A stretch of DNA of 31,970 nucleotides, taken from positions 1 to 31,970 of the IMG/VR virus record IMGVR_UViG_3300042673_001382, one strand, 5' to 3'. Below, one piece after another: positions 13,914 through 22,418 of this stretch. The position numbers and the translations under genes were made by a program. Every line of letters begins with the position of its first letter. Position 1 is the first letter of the stretch. Source of the DNA: a virus. The notes below the pieces were generated by a model. That model saw only the letters and a list, made by a program, of their open reading frames with translations, did not search any database and was not told the origin of the DNA.

Positions 13914-14816
13914 ATGGAAGAGCTACTGAAAAGCATACGGGAATGGATAGAAGGGTTTGACAGGGATTTTGAGAGCCTGAAAATCAAACTTGAAAAGGAT
14001 TTACGGAAAGTAGAGGCAAGCGTTTTAAGGCGGGTATTAGCGGACATTTTGCCGCTTTTGAAAGTAGAAGAGGGCGTTATTAAAAACACGGTTTCAAACA
14101 TGGCAAAGGCCAACGTAATTGATCGGGTTTTTCTTGAAATACAGGCAGACGAACTAAAGCCCATCATTCAGGCATTTTCAGAGGCTCTACTATCAATAAG
14201 CGGGCGAAATGCTGAATACTACCTAATGACAGGGTTTGATACGGCGAAGGTGAACGCTATTGCAAAGGACACGGTACTACTTAGAAGCGTAGTTGGATTA
14301 GATGAAAAGGGGGAGTTAATAAAAGGGGGCTACCTGGATAGCCTATTCAAAAGTGAAGCGGCAAAGCAGGAAGTGAAACAATACCTGTTAACCGGGATAG
14401 CCACAAAGCAGGGGGTTAACCAGTTCCAAAGAGGGTTAAAGAACCTGATAGAGGGTACAAAGGAAGTAGAGGGGGCAATGGTAGGATATTGGAGGCGGTA
14501 TGCCTTCGATCAATATGCACAGGTGAGGGAGGTTAATAACCTGCATTTTGCACAGGAGTTAAACCTCAAATATTTTGTGTATCAGGGTGGAATTATCCCA
14601 ACAAGCCGGGATTTCTGCAAAAAGAAAAACGGACGGGTGTTTTCGGATCAGGAAGCCTTAAAAGATTGGCCTAAAGACCCGGATTTGATAGATAAAAAAA
14701 CGGCCGCATCGTATAGGCCACTATTGGAAAGAGGCCGGTACAACTGTCGACACTTTTTAATGTGGATCTCTGAAGATCGGGCAATGGAACTTAAACAACG
14801 GGAAAATGGCGAATAG
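13914..14816 (+). CDS. Head morphogenesis protein, Mu gpF-like
   Basis: This 300-residue protein has a long helical N-terminal part (MEELLKSIREWIEGF onward, to about residue 215) and a C-terminal domain with YQGGIIPTSRDFC followed by NGRVFS, then RYNCRHFLMW. The T-x-DFC/CRH pattern is typical of the phage Mu F/SPP1 gp7 minor head protein family. These proteins enter the prohead with the portal and scaffold and aid assembly; the two cysteines and His may bind metal. The gene directly follows the portal gene and overlaps the next by 11 nt, as expected for this family. Confidence 0.85.
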   Translation: MEELLKSIREWIEGFDRDFESLKIKLEKDLRKVEASVLRRVLADILPLLKVEEGVIKNTVSNMAKANVIDRVFLEIQADELKPIIQAFSEALLSISGRNAEYYLMTGFDTAKVNAIAKDTVLLRSVVGLDEKGELIKGGYLDSLFKSEAAKQEVKQYLLTGIATKQGVNQFQRGLKNLIEGTKEVEGAMVGYWRRYAFDQYAQVREVNNLHFAQELNLKYFVYQGGIIPTSRDFCKKKNGRVFSDQEALKDWPKDPDLIDKKTAASYRPLLERGRYNCRHFLMWISEDRAMELKQRENGE

Positions 14817-15156
14817 TAACCTAATTAGTATCGGTGAAACTGCACACCGTCTTGACATTGCGCAAGATGTGGCGGGGGATTTCCGGTGGGCCATAGAGTT
14901 CCTGCAGGAAGGCACAGACACGCCTTTGGATGTGTCAGACGACGACTTTTTGATGGAGGTGTACGATACGGACGGCACCACGGTAATAATGACGGGAACG
15001 CAGTCTTTTCTTTCAGATAGCATTGTTCAGTTTGAGATACTAACGGGTGATTACGAAGGAACGACAGGATGCCGTTATGATTACAAGGTTTTGCAGACCA
15101 CAGCAAGCGGATTTAAAAAGGTATTGTTCAGAGGTAAATTCACGCTAACGAAATGA
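14806..15156 (+). CDS. Beta-rich probable virion protein
   Basis: This 116-residue protein starts within the end of the morphogenesis gene and overlaps the next start by 4 nt. It contains FRWAIEFLQEGTDTPLDVSDDDFLMEVYDTDG split by loops, a layout reminiscent of small beta-sandwich adaptor domains at the base of phage fibres. I cannot name a family. Being first in the appendage block, it may connect fibres to the head or baseplate; that is context only. Confidence 0.62.
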   Translation: MANSNLISIGETAHRLDIAQDVAGDFRWAIEFLQEGTDTPLDVSDDDFLMEVYDTDGTTVIMTGTQSFLSDSIVQFEILTGDYEGTTGCRYDYKVLQTTASGFKKVLFRGKFTLTK

Positions 15157-15620
15157 ACACGACAGTCCGCATAGTAAGCAATAAGACCACCCTACGTTTC
15201 CCGGCTTCATTGCCAGGCGAAAAGGGGGAGGCGGCAAACCGTAGCGGCTGCGTAATGGTCAGCCCGTCAACGTCCGGATCTTCAGCCCTGACCACAGGAA
15301 CGAGCAAGGCGGTTGTCCGTATCCCGTCCGAATTGGGCGGTATGGTGCTAACAGACGCGGGCGCCGGGCTTTCATCCCCATCAACTTCGGGCCCTGTTAC
15401 CGTTCAAATGCGGCGCGTTCGGGCGGGCGCTTCAGTCAATATGTTGACCACCGAAATAGCAATAGACCAAAATGAGTATGATAGCGTAACAGGCACGGCG
15501 GGAATTATTAACCAGTCAAATAGGGCAGTACAAGCGGGCGACCACATTCATTTTGATGTAACCAGCGCGGGTAATTCTGCTTTAGGGCTTGTTATTTCAT
15601 TCACATTCCAACCAGTTTAA
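15153..15620 (+). CDS. Probable virion surface protein
   Basis: This 155-residue Ser/Thr/Gly-rich protein has regular short strands (SELGGMVLTDAGAG, PVTVQMRRVRAGASV, HIHFDVTSAGNSALGL). It resembles small phage fibre or decoration proteins in composition. The start overlaps the previous stop (ATGA). It has no membrane segment or signal peptide. No specific family is recognised. Confidence 0.62.
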   Translation: MNTTVRIVSNKTTLRFPASLPGEKGEAANRSGCVMVSPSTSGSSALTTGTSKAVVRIPSELGGMVLTDAGAGLSSPSTSGPVTVQMRRVRAGASVNMLTTEIAIDQNEYDSVTGTAGIINQSNRAVQAGDHIHFDVTSAGNSALGLVISFTFQPV

Positions 15621-15639
15621 AACATAAAAACAAACACAC

Positions 15640-16056
15640 ATGGCTACGTTTAACAAATTCAATGCTTTTGTGGAGCATGTAGCGGAGGGAGTACACAACC
15701 TTGGGTCAAATCAGTTAGTGGTGGCGCTGACCAATAGCGCCCCGACTTCATCAAACTCTGTACTTGCTGATATTACCCAAATCAGCTACACAAACCTATC
15801 AACCCGTAATATAACCACATCAACAAGTTCCCAAACTTCGGGGCTTTATAAGTTGGTGTTAACTGACTTGACTCTGACGGCTTCCGGCGGCTCAGTTGGG
15901 CCTTTTCAGTACATCGTTATTTATAACGATACGCCAACATCTCCAGCCGATCCCCTTATAGGGTATTACAACTATGGCTCTGCTTTGACCCTTGCAAGCG
16001 GTGAAAGCCTTACCATTGATTTCGATGCTGCAAACGGCCTTTTAACCTTGCAATAA
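15640..16056 (+). CDS. Probable virion protein
   Basis: This 138-residue protein starts MATFNKFNAFVEHVAEGVHN and is then beta-rich with many Ser and Thr, ending FDAANGLLTLQ. This pattern, an N-terminal amphipathic segment then VALTNSAPTSSNSVLADITQ, is common in uncharacterised phage structural proteins. The leader (AAAACATAAAAACAAACACAC) is A/C-rich, with no Shine-Dalgarno sequence, as before other virion genes here. Specific function is unknown. Confidence 0.66.
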   Translation: MATFNKFNAFVEHVAEGVHNLGSNQLVVALTNSAPTSSNSVLADITQISYTNLSTRNITTSTSSQTSGLYKLVLTDLTLTASGGSVGPFQYIVIYNDTPTSPADPLIGYYNYGSALTLASGESLTIDFDAANGLLTLQ

Positions 16057-16097
16057 TTCATTGAAATGGCGGTTTCATTCCTAAACAATAAAATAAC

Positions 16098-16529
16098 ATG
16101 GCGGATAATGTAGGATATACACCCGGCTCTGGTGAAACAATCGCTACTGACGAAATCGGCGGCGTACAATATCAACGAGTCAAGCCCGTATGGGGTGTTG
16201 ATGGTGTTGCAAATGATGTAAATGCCACAACACCGTTGCCAGTCGAAGTCATTGGAGAATTAACCGAGGCCATTGAGGCTATGCGAATGGCTATAATTTC
16301 GCTTACCAAATCGGTCGGCCTTGCACAGGTTAACCCGTTAACGGGCCGTCTGTTGGTTGACCAGTCTGCATTAACCCAGACGGTAAGCGGTACGGTAAGT
16401 GCAAACCAGAACGGCACATGGAACATAACAAACCTAACACAAGTCGGAAGCGCAAACGCGGCCATTGTGCCGTTTTCATTAGAACGCGGTGCCGCTGATA
16501 ATTTGCGCCGAAACATAAACGTAACCTAA
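16098..16529 (+). CDS. Probable virion protein
   Basis: This 143-residue protein begins MADNVGYTPGSGETIATDEI and continues GGVQYQRVKPVWG, an N-terminal pattern I associate with widespread uncharacterised phage virion proteins. A helical segment (ELTEAIEAMRMAIISLTKSV, residues 55-74) and a Thr/Asn-rich C-terminal half follow. It could be a trimerising adaptor. It precedes the Kelch-like gene by 2 nt. Confidence 0.62.
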   Translation: MADNVGYTPGSGETIATDEIGGVQYQRVKPVWGVDGVANDVNATTPLPVEVIGELTEAIEAMRMAIISLTKSVGLAQVNPLTGRLLVDQSALTQTVSGTVSANQNGTWNITNLTQVGSANAAIVPFSLERGAADNLRRNINVT

Positions 16530-16531
16530 CA

Positions 16532-17968
16532 ATGGCCACTACAAACGGAAATAGAAAAATATTAGACCTGAAGCGATGGGAGCAGGTTAGCCCAGCTCCT
16601 TCGGCAACTGGTGCCGGGGCTTTAATAGCATCATCCAGACACTTTAAGCAGCAACAACTGTATATCAACAGTGCCACAACTGCTTGGTTATACAACCCAA
16701 GTGAAGATGGCTGGGTGGCATTGCCTACTGTTTCGCTTGCGGGAGTATTTCAGGGCGGCGCGGCGGGTGTTGCGGGGTCGTGGTCAACGGGCACAACCGT
16801 TGCAGCTTCATCGCTTACTGCTACCGGAGGCACTACGTCAACAATCATCACCAACCAAACCCTGGCCCGATCCTTGGCAGGGTATTCGGTACACATACTT
16901 TCAGGCCCAAATGCAGGGGTAACGCTTACAATTGTTTCAAATACAATAGGCGCAAATGCCACAATCACGGTAGATGCACAAGCCTCTGCCTTTACTTCAT
17001 CAACGGTTTACAGACTTTGCACTCCGGTTTGGTATGTAGTTAGCGCAGGTAGCCATGCTTCCGGGTCGTTCAAAAAATACGATTTTGCAACGAACACATG
17101 GACGACGTTGGCAATCACTGGACTGCCTGCATCGTTTGGCACAGATGGCAAATTAGTTAACACGCCAAGTTGGTTGAATACCGATTACAAAGCATTTGCC
17201 ACAGGGACGGCAACAGCGGGGGGAGCATCTACCCTTACCAATACAGCAAAAAACTGGACAACTAATCAGTGGACAAATTCTCAAATTCGTATTGTATCGG
17301 GTACGGGCGCGGGTCAGATTCGTACCATTGCGTCTAACACGGGGACGGTAATAACAACAAGTGCCGCATGGACTACACAACCCGACGCTACCTCTGTTTA
17401 TTCTATTGAAGGGAATGACGATTTTCTGTATTACATGGGTAACAACGCAGTTACCATGTACCGCTACTCAATTTCGGGAAATACTTGGAGTACCCTGTCT
17501 CCAACTGCGGCAAGAAGTGCAGCTCCAGGCTTGGGCATGTCCGCACATTGGATTCACAGTGTAACCGATACTAGATGGACAAATGAAAATTCCATCATTA
17601 ATGGGCAGCGCATTTATTCATTCAGGGGTAATACCACGACACACCTTGATTACTATGATATTGCCGCTAATACGTGGGTGTCTATAGTGCCTTATGCACC
17701 TGCGCAGGAAACATTTGCAACCGGGACAAAGTACACCTATTTGATTGATAAAATCTACATTCAAAAGGAAGCGACAAACAGGTGGTTTGAGTTTGACATT
17801 GCGCAGCAAAACATGACGGGATGGACTACAATGGCACTAACGCAAGGTGCCGCACTTGCAGGCGATACGGCGTTCGACGTGACGTATTATGACGGAGCAA
17901 CCGAGATTCATTATGTCTATATGTTGATGAACACCTCTACACTCACGTACCGACAAATGGTAATTTAA
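16532..17968 (+). CDS. Kelch-like beta-propeller virion protein with two inserted modules
   Basis: This 478-residue protein has Kelch-like blade endings of the form YD..xNTW..L: AWLYNPSEDGWVAL (51-64), YDFATNTWTTL (183-193), YRYSISGNTWSTL (310-322) and YDIAANTWVSI (374-384), with a degenerate one near 420-434. Two similar Ser/Thr/Gly-rich modules interrupt the propeller, at about 78-163 and 220-293; both contain IxSGxxAGxxxxIxSNT and then a TSSTVYRL or ATSVYSI ending. The fold would present loops on the particle surface, perhaps for carbohydrate or receptor binding, which is inferred. No secretion signal is seen, so it is a particle component rather than an exported protein. Confidence 0.72.
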   Translation: MATTNGNRKILDLKRWEQVSPAPSATGAGALIASSRHFKQQQLYINSATTAWLYNPSEDGWVALPTVSLAGVFQGGAAGVAGSWSTGTTVAASSLTATGGTTSTIITNQTLARSLAGYSVHILSGPNAGVTLTIVSNTIGANATITVDAQASAFTSSTVYRLCTPVWYVVSAGSHASGSFKKYDFATNTWTTLAITGLPASFGTDGKLVNTPSWLNTDYKAFATGTATAGGASTLTNTAKNWTTNQWTNSQIRIVSGTGAGQIRTIASNTGTVITTSAAWTTQPDATSVYSIEGNDDFLYYMGNNAVTMYRYSISGNTWSTLSPTAARSAAPGLGMSAHWIHSVTDTRWTNENSIINGQRIYSFRGNTTTHLDYYDIAANTWVSIVPYAPAQETFATGTKYTYLIDKIYIQKEATNRWFEFDIAQQNMTGWTTMALTQGAALAGDTAFDVTYYDGATEIHYVYMLMNTSTLTYRQMVI

Positions 17969-18162
17969 TGGAATCACAAAATATTGAAATCACAGCGCCC
18001 GAAGGCTTTGACAATTCTGAATTGCTGGACTTATACCGCACTCGAATAAAATTCCTTGAGGGTATAATCGAAGCGGCGACAAGCCGGGGCGATGTTGATG
18101 AAATCGTAAGGATTCAGGCAGAAATTCAGACGGTAACAGATGCTATTAACGCTCTTACGTAA
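17968..18162 (+). CDS. Small coiled-coil-like protein (64 aa)
   Basis: The ATG overlaps the previous stop by one base. The product is acidic and mostly helical (LLDLYRTRIKFLEGIIEAAT, then VDEIVRIQAEIQTVTDAINA), suggesting a short oligomerising helix pair. It overlaps the 22-residue-repeat gene by 23 nt. It may be a chaperone or stalk for a neighbouring fibre; no family is recognised. Confidence 0.58.
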   Translation: MESQNIEITAPEGFDNSELLDLYRTRIKFLEGIIEAATSRGDVDEIVRIQAEIQTVTDAINALT

Positions 18163-19411
18163 CCAAGCAAGCGGCGGCGCTTATGTACTCAGTGCCGCCG
18201 CTGCAATATTCACGCTGACGGGGCAGGATGCCGGACTAAATAGAGGTGTACGGTTAACAGCCGACCCAGTGACGTTCACGCTGACGGGGCAAGACGCTGG
18301 ATTAAGCAGAGGCGTAACCATAGCAGCCGACGGTGGTACGTTCACGCTAACAGGGCAGGATGCCGGATTAAGCAAAGGTGTACGCTTAGCGGCAGATAGT
18401 GGTACGTTCACGCTAACAGGGCAAGACGCTGGATTAAGCAAAGGTGTACGCTTAGCGGCAGATAGTGGTACGTTCACGCTAACAGGGCAAGACGCTGGAT
18501 TAATCAGAGCCTCTTTATTGACGGCTGATAGTGGAGTCTTTACGCTAACAGGCCAGGATGCGCAATTCTCGCAGGCGGGGCAACTAATTGCAAGCGCGGG
18601 CGTATTCACGCTCACTGGAAATGATGCCGGACTATTGCGGGCGATTCGCTTAACAGCGGACGCTGGAGCGTTCACCCTTACGGGCAATGATGCCGGATTT
18701 TTAACAGGGCAGCGATTGACCGCCGATGCTGGGGTGTTCACGCTAACAGGCAATGATGCCGGATTAAATAGAGGTGTACGATTAGCGGCAGACTCAGGCG
18801 CGTTTACCCTGACGGGGCGCGATGCCGGATTGGTCAAAGCATCAAAGCTGACAGCAGACGCTGGCACGTTCACCCTGACAGGCCAGGATGCGCAATTCTC
18901 GCAGGCGGGGCAACTAATTGCAAGCGCGGGCGTATTCACGCTCACGGGAAATGATTCCGGACTATTGCGGGCGCTTCGCTTAACAGCGGACGCTGAAGCG
19001 TTCACCCTGACGGGCAATGATGCCGGATTAAATAGGGGCCGGTACATTGCAGCGGACGCGGGAGCGTTCACGCTAACGGGTCGGGCGGCAGGATTGGTAA
19101 AAGCCTCAAAGCTAACAGCGGAGGCGGGAACGTTCACGCTAACTGGATACGCGGCCGGGCTTAGTGAAGCGGGTGTCTTTTCAGCCAATACCGGAACATT
19201 CACATTATCCGGGCAAGATGCCGGATTTGTAAGGTCTTTGAAAATAACGGCTGACGGTGGAGTTTTCACGCTAACAGGTAGAGATGCCGGATTTATTAGG
19301 GCGTGTGTTCTGCCTGCTGAAAGTGTAGGATTTGTTTTAAGCGGTCAGGGTGCAAACATTGTTTATTCAGGGGAGGAAATTTTTGTGCCTATTGTGGCAT
19401 TTTTTTACTAA
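18140..19411 (+). CDS. Repetitive virion protein of 17 tandem 22-residue repeats
   Basis: After a 23-residue lead, the 423-residue protein is 17 copies of a 22-residue unit with consensus FTLTGQDAGLxRGxRLTADxGT, then a partial eighteenth copy (FVLSGQGANIVYSG) and a hydrophobic tail. The regular hydrophobic, Gly and small-residue pattern fits a beta-solenoid or stacked beta fold; similar FTLTGQDA repeats recur in phage and metagenomic tail proteins. It would form an elongated surface fibre. The start overlaps the upstream gene. The first ATG is weakly supported, since the clear reading begins at GGAYVLSAAAA a few codons later. Confidence 0.75.
   Translation: MLLTLLRNQASGGAYVLSAAAAIFTLTGQDAGLNRGVRLTADPVTFTLTGQDAGLSRGVTIAADGGTFTLTGQDAGLSKGVRLAADSGTFTLTGQDAGLSKGVRLAADSGTFTLTGQDAGLIRASLLTADSGVFTLTGQDAQFSQAGQLIASAGVFTLTGNDAGLLRAIRLTADAGAFTLTGNDAGFLTGQRLTADAGVFTLTGNDAGLNRGVRLAADSGAFTLTGRDAGLVKASKLTADAGTFTLTGQDAQFSQAGQLIASAGVFTLTGNDSGLLRALRLTADAEAFTLTGNDAGLNRGRYIAADAGAFTLTGRAAGLVKASKLTAEAGTFTLTGYAAGLSEAGVFSANTGTFTLSGQDAGFVRSLKITADGGVFTLTGRDAGFIRACVLPAESVGFVLSGQGANIVYSGEEIFVPIVAFFY
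18209..19330 (+). repeat. Seventeen 66-bp coding repeats with an internal block duplication
   Basis: Units begin with the codons for FTL at 18209 and every 66 bp after. Units 3 and 4 are the same protein and nearly identical DNA. Units 6-7 and 11-12 are near-identical over about 110 bp, 330 bp apart (five units). Units 9-10 resemble 13-14, so a block of five was copied and one unit later lost. Recombination between units is the simplest cause. Confidence 0.85.
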
Positions 19412-19424
19412 CAAGAACAGAAAC

Positions 19425-19631
19425 ATGACAAAGATTCAACTACAAAACCTCGTAGCCATTTGTGATCTGGCACAAAAGGCCGGTGTTATTAACCCTGAAG
19501 ACATGCTACCGGCTGGCATATCCAGGAAGGCAGCAACCGACCTACTGGCAGAAATGACAGAGGACACGCAAAAAGTTATTATCGAAAAGGCGAACGACAA
19601 GCCAAACGCAGCAAAAGAAAAAACCAACTAA
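19425..19631 (+). CDS. Small helical protein (68 aa)
   Basis: The start ATG has an A-rich leader (AACAAGAACAGAAAC). The product is MTKIQLQNLVAICDLAQKAG followed by INPEDMLPAGISRK and a Lys/Asn-rich end. It is probably two or three helices and soluble. An in-frame extension upstream runs inside the repeat gene and is not favoured. No family is recognised. Confidence 0.6.
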   Translation: MTKIQLQNLVAICDLAQKAGVINPEDMLPAGISRKAATDLLAEMTEDTQKVIIEKANDKPNAAKEKTN

Positions 19632-19642
19632 ACACAAATATC

Positions 19643-19963
19643 ATGGAAGCAGATGCTAAAGAACTACGCGAAATTATCTCCATAAAAACAGGGATTGACG
19701 AAGACACGGTTAAGCAAGTTTTAGACGAGTTACCGCACTCAGTAGCGGGCTGGTTGCTTGGTTACGGATCAGAGGGCGTAAACGAATACCGGGGCGAAAT
19801 GCACGGCGGTTTCATTTTCACGCTAAAAGAACGCGGCGAAAGCGAAGGCCACGGAGTAGCTGAAGGGGTTACTATCCCCCCACACTTTGAACTTAACATA
19901 AAGGCTCATAAAGTCTTTTTGGACAAGATAGGCGAGCACTTTCACTTGCCTATAAAGAACTAA
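19643..19963 (+). CDS. Possible HU/IHF-like fold protein
   Basis: This 106-residue protein has two N-terminal helices (ELREIISIKTGIDEDTVKQV), then a strand pair around FIFTLKERGE and a final VTIPPHFELNIKAHKVFLDK. The order and spacing resemble HU/IHF: helix-turn-helix, beta arm, and a late xxIPxxxxxxxxxxKxxxD end. Key HU residues (GFGTF) are replaced by HGGFIF, so DNA binding is doubtful. A virion accessory using the same fold is possible. I place this as a weak pattern match. The gene lies between two fibre-related genes. Confidence 0.45.
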   Translation: MEADAKELREIISIKTGIDEDTVKQVLDELPHSVAGWLLGYGSEGVNEYRGEMHGGFIFTLKERGESEGHGVAEGVTIPPHFELNIKAHKVFLDKIGEHFHLPIKN

Positions 19964-19966
19964 CAA

Positions 19967-22054
19967 ATGGCTGTAAGGGTAAAGAAGATTGCAGACGATA
20001 GTCTATTTTCTTTCACATGCGCACAATGGGCTATGATGGAAGCGACGGATAAATCCGACTGGACTATCCTTGAAAACACATGCGGTCTTGTAACGCAATT
20101 GTCCTACCCTTACGCAGCAAGCGAATTTTTCTACACTCTTGATGGCCTGGTAGCGGCTGACGACCCATTGCAGATCCAAACGCAGGACGGTGTTAGCACA
20201 ATACTATTCAAGAATCAGGCGGCGGCCAAAGTATTGGCAGGCCCGGTTTCAGGTCCGGACGCATATCCAACGTTCCGATCACTCGAAACAACAGACCTGC
20301 CAGATATAACGGAGGTTGTGCAGGACGCAATAGGGCCGATCCTTACAGATACGGATACGGTTAACTTTACCTATACGGATTCCACCCCCGAAATAAAGGC
20401 AGACGTTCGCCTACAAATGTCGGTAACTTCCGATGCTTCAGGGGTTAAGTTGTCCGGGGATAGTGCAAGCCCTGGTAATAGTAAACTTTATGGAACGGAT
20501 GTAAGCGGCGTAAAGGGGTGGTACGATCAGCCTTCAGGCGGCGGCGGCGGCAATTACCAGACTCTACGCGACGGCGGGGTTGATGCTACGCAAAGAGCTG
20601 CAGCAAACTTTGTTGATACGGCGCGAATTTCGTTTACCCTGACAGACGACGCGGGTAATAATGAAACAGAAGTTAATGCTGATATAATTGCCAATTCGAT
20701 CGGCAACAGCCAACTAAGGCAGGGCGCGGCGGCTTCTGTGATTGGCAGAAGCGCGGCAACGGGGGGCGATGTGGCAGATATTGTAAGCAGCGCAAACCAC
20801 CAAGTATTAAAGCGTAGTGATACGGGTACTTTGATATGGGGCGCTGTGACAACTGACAACATCGCCGACAATGCCGTAACAACAGCCAAAATAGCAGACA
20901 GCGCCGTAACAACAGCCAAAATAGCCGACAGCGCCGTAACAACAGCCAAAATAAACGACTTAGCAGTTACTACGGCGAAGCTGGCTGATAATGCCGTGAC
21001 TACGGTTAAAATAACGGATTTAAACGTTACTACGGGCAAAATAGCTAACGACGCGGTTACATACGCCAAACTACAAAATGCAGCAGCCAATAACGTTGTT
21101 TTAGGGAATATAAACGGCGCTGGTACTGATTATGAGGAGTTAACGGTTGCAAACCTTTACACTCTTTTAGGCATGACAGGCACGGCAAACCGTTTTGCAC
21201 TCTGGACAGGTGCAAACACGCTAAGCTCTGATGCTGCATTTACTTTTGATGCAGGTAACGACCGGATGACCATAACAGGCACGATTGCGGGCCTTGGTGC
21301 AAACAACGCCTTTTTAAATCTCAATTCCGGCGCCATTGCAGGGGCAACCGAGTTTCTACGGATGTCCGGAAATATCACTGCGAACCTGATTGCGGGGCAA
21401 TACAATGCCAACAACGCAAACGTGGATTCAAACTGCATTTACACTATCCTGACGGGTGGAGCTAACGCGGGTGATCCTGTTATGCAGTTCACAATTTCGG
21501 GGGTGGTTACTCACTCTATCGGGATTGACAATAGTGACGCCGACAAATTCAAGATTACGCCAAATGCAGCAAGGCCGGGCGCAAATGCTAATAGCGGGCT
21601 TATTATCACTAACGCGGCGGCGGCTCGTGTGGGTATTAACAAAGATGCTCCGGCCCATGCGCTTGACGTTGCAGGAGTAACACAGGCGCACCAATTCAGG
21701 AACCACACGAACGCATGGGTGGCTGGTAATGTAGTTTTCGGCACGGGTGCAGGAACCGGCCCCGTATTAAATGAAATTGTAGGCGGTGTCAATGGTCTAC
21801 GAATACGCTTTACCACAGGCACAACCCCAACCAACAACGGCGATATTTTAACAGCTACTTACCCGACGTCGTTTGGTGGTGAAAGTTATGTAACGATGTC
21901 GGGACGCACTACGGTTGCCTACAATGACGAACGGGCAAAGTTTTACATATCAGCAGCCGGCGCAAACAACTTTACCCTAAAGGCAAACGGAACGCTAACA
22001 GCGTCTAAAGAATACCATTTACAATTTACCATCTTTGGTATAACCCTTGGTTAA
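19967..22054 (+). CDS. Large tail-fibre-like protein with 10-residue repeats
   Basis: This 695-residue protein has an N-terminal domain (about 1-190) that could attach to the particle, a Gly-rich hinge (SGGGGGNYQ), then seven 10-residue repeats of the type AVTTAKIADS (from residue 301). A long beta-rich C-terminal region ends in YHLQFTIFGITLG. AVTTAKI repeats are common in phage tail fibres, where they form the stalk, and the terminal region usually holds the receptor-binding tip. Near residues 560-570 RVGINKDAPAHALDV matches the VGIGTxxPxxxLDV motif found in many fibre proteins. Chaperone or autocleavage functions are not visible. Confidence 0.8.
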   Translation: MAVRVKKIADDSLFSFTCAQWAMMEATDKSDWTILENTCGLVTQLSYPYAASEFFYTLDGLVAADDPLQIQTQDGVSTILFKNQAAAKVLAGPVSGPDAYPTFRSLETTDLPDITEVVQDAIGPILTDTDTVNFTYTDSTPEIKADVRLQMSVTSDASGVKLSGDSASPGNSKLYGTDVSGVKGWYDQPSGGGGGNYQTLRDGGVDATQRAAANFVDTARISFTLTDDAGNNETEVNADIIANSIGNSQLRQGAAASVIGRSAATGGDVADIVSSANHQVLKRSDTGTLIWGAVTTDNIADNAVTTAKIADSAVTTAKIADSAVTTAKINDLAVTTAKLADNAVTTVKITDLNVTTGKIANDAVTYAKLQNAAANNVVLGNINGAGTDYEELTVANLYTLLGMTGTANRFALWTGANTLSSDAAFTFDAGNDRMTITGTIAGLGANNAFLNLNSGAIAGATEFLRMSGNITANLIAGQYNANNANVDSNCIYTILTGGANAGDPVMQFTISGVVTHSIGIDNSDADKFKITPNAARPGANANSGLIITNAAAARVGINKDAPAHALDVAGVTQAHQFRNHTNAWVAGNVVFGTGAGTGPVLNEIVGGVNGLRIRFTTGTTPTNNGDILTATYPTSFGGESYVTMSGRTTVAYNDERAKFYISAAGANNFTLKANGTLTASKEYHLQFTIFGITLG
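20867..21076 (+). repeat. Seven 30-bp coding repeats (AVTTAKI) in the tail-fibre gene
   Basis: The first three copies are nearly identical DNA (GCCGTAACAACAGCCAAAAT), while later copies diverge at codon third positions and in protein. The 10-residue unit alternates Ala/Val, Thr-Thr and Lys-Ile. Copy number could vary by slippage. Confidence 0.8.
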
Positions 22055-22056
22055 TT

Positions 22057-22371
22057 ATGATTGAAACAACAGGCGGCCGTTTCGTTATCGAGGATGACAG
22101 CGAACAGCAATTTAACGGCTCATCTATCATTTGTGAGCCGACCTACATAGAACTTCAGGAATCGTTTGCCGTCCGGCTTAATGTGGTGGACAGCGTAACG
22201 ACCACCGTATTAGCTTACGGATACTTGACAGTGACAAAGGCAGAGGTAGACGCTGAAACTGGAAGCGGAACGGGTGAAACGGCACCCTGGTTTTCTGCCT
22301 TGCAGGAGGCGGTAATAACCAAATTAGAAGCATTGACCGGGAATGGTAGCATAACGTTTACGGTGGTTTAA
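22057..22371 (+). CDS. Hypothetical virion protein after the fibre gene
   Basis: This 104-residue protein begins MIETTGGRFVIEDDSEQQFN. It has beta strands then an Ala/Glu-rich helix (APWFSALQEAVITKLEALTG) and ends FTVV. It follows the fibre gene by 2 nt and is the last gene of the appendage block. No motif is recognised. Confidence 0.6.
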   Translation: MIETTGGRFVIEDDSEQQFNGSSIICEPTYIELQESFAVRLNVVDSVTTTVLAYGYLTVTKAEVDAETGSGTGETAPWFSALQEAVITKLEALTGNGSITFTVV

Positions 22372-22386
22372 TTCGCCGAATCACTA

Positions 22387-22394
22387 TATTTTTG
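22387..22394 (+). promoter_or_regulatory. Weak candidate -7 box (TATTTTTG) before the scaffold cluster
   Basis: TATTTTTG fits TAnnTTTG in the 47-bp gap before the gene at 22419, but no TTTG or TTG lies at the 19-bp spacing (nearest is TTTA about 16 bp upstream). It could be a weak promoter for the scaffold and capsid genes. Confidence 0.3.
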
Positions 22395-22418
22395 ACATAG
22401 GCAAAATTTAAAGCGATT

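Noticed and set aside
18181-19269. 362-codon antisense frame across the 22-residue-repeat gene
   Set aside because: A repeat whose period is a multiple of three with a stop-free antisense unit is automatically open in the array; its sequence simply mirrors the repeats.
16500-22100. Diversity-generating retroelement acting on the fibre genes
   Set aside because: There is no reverse transcriptase gene or template/variable repeat pair; the repeats seen are coding tandem units.
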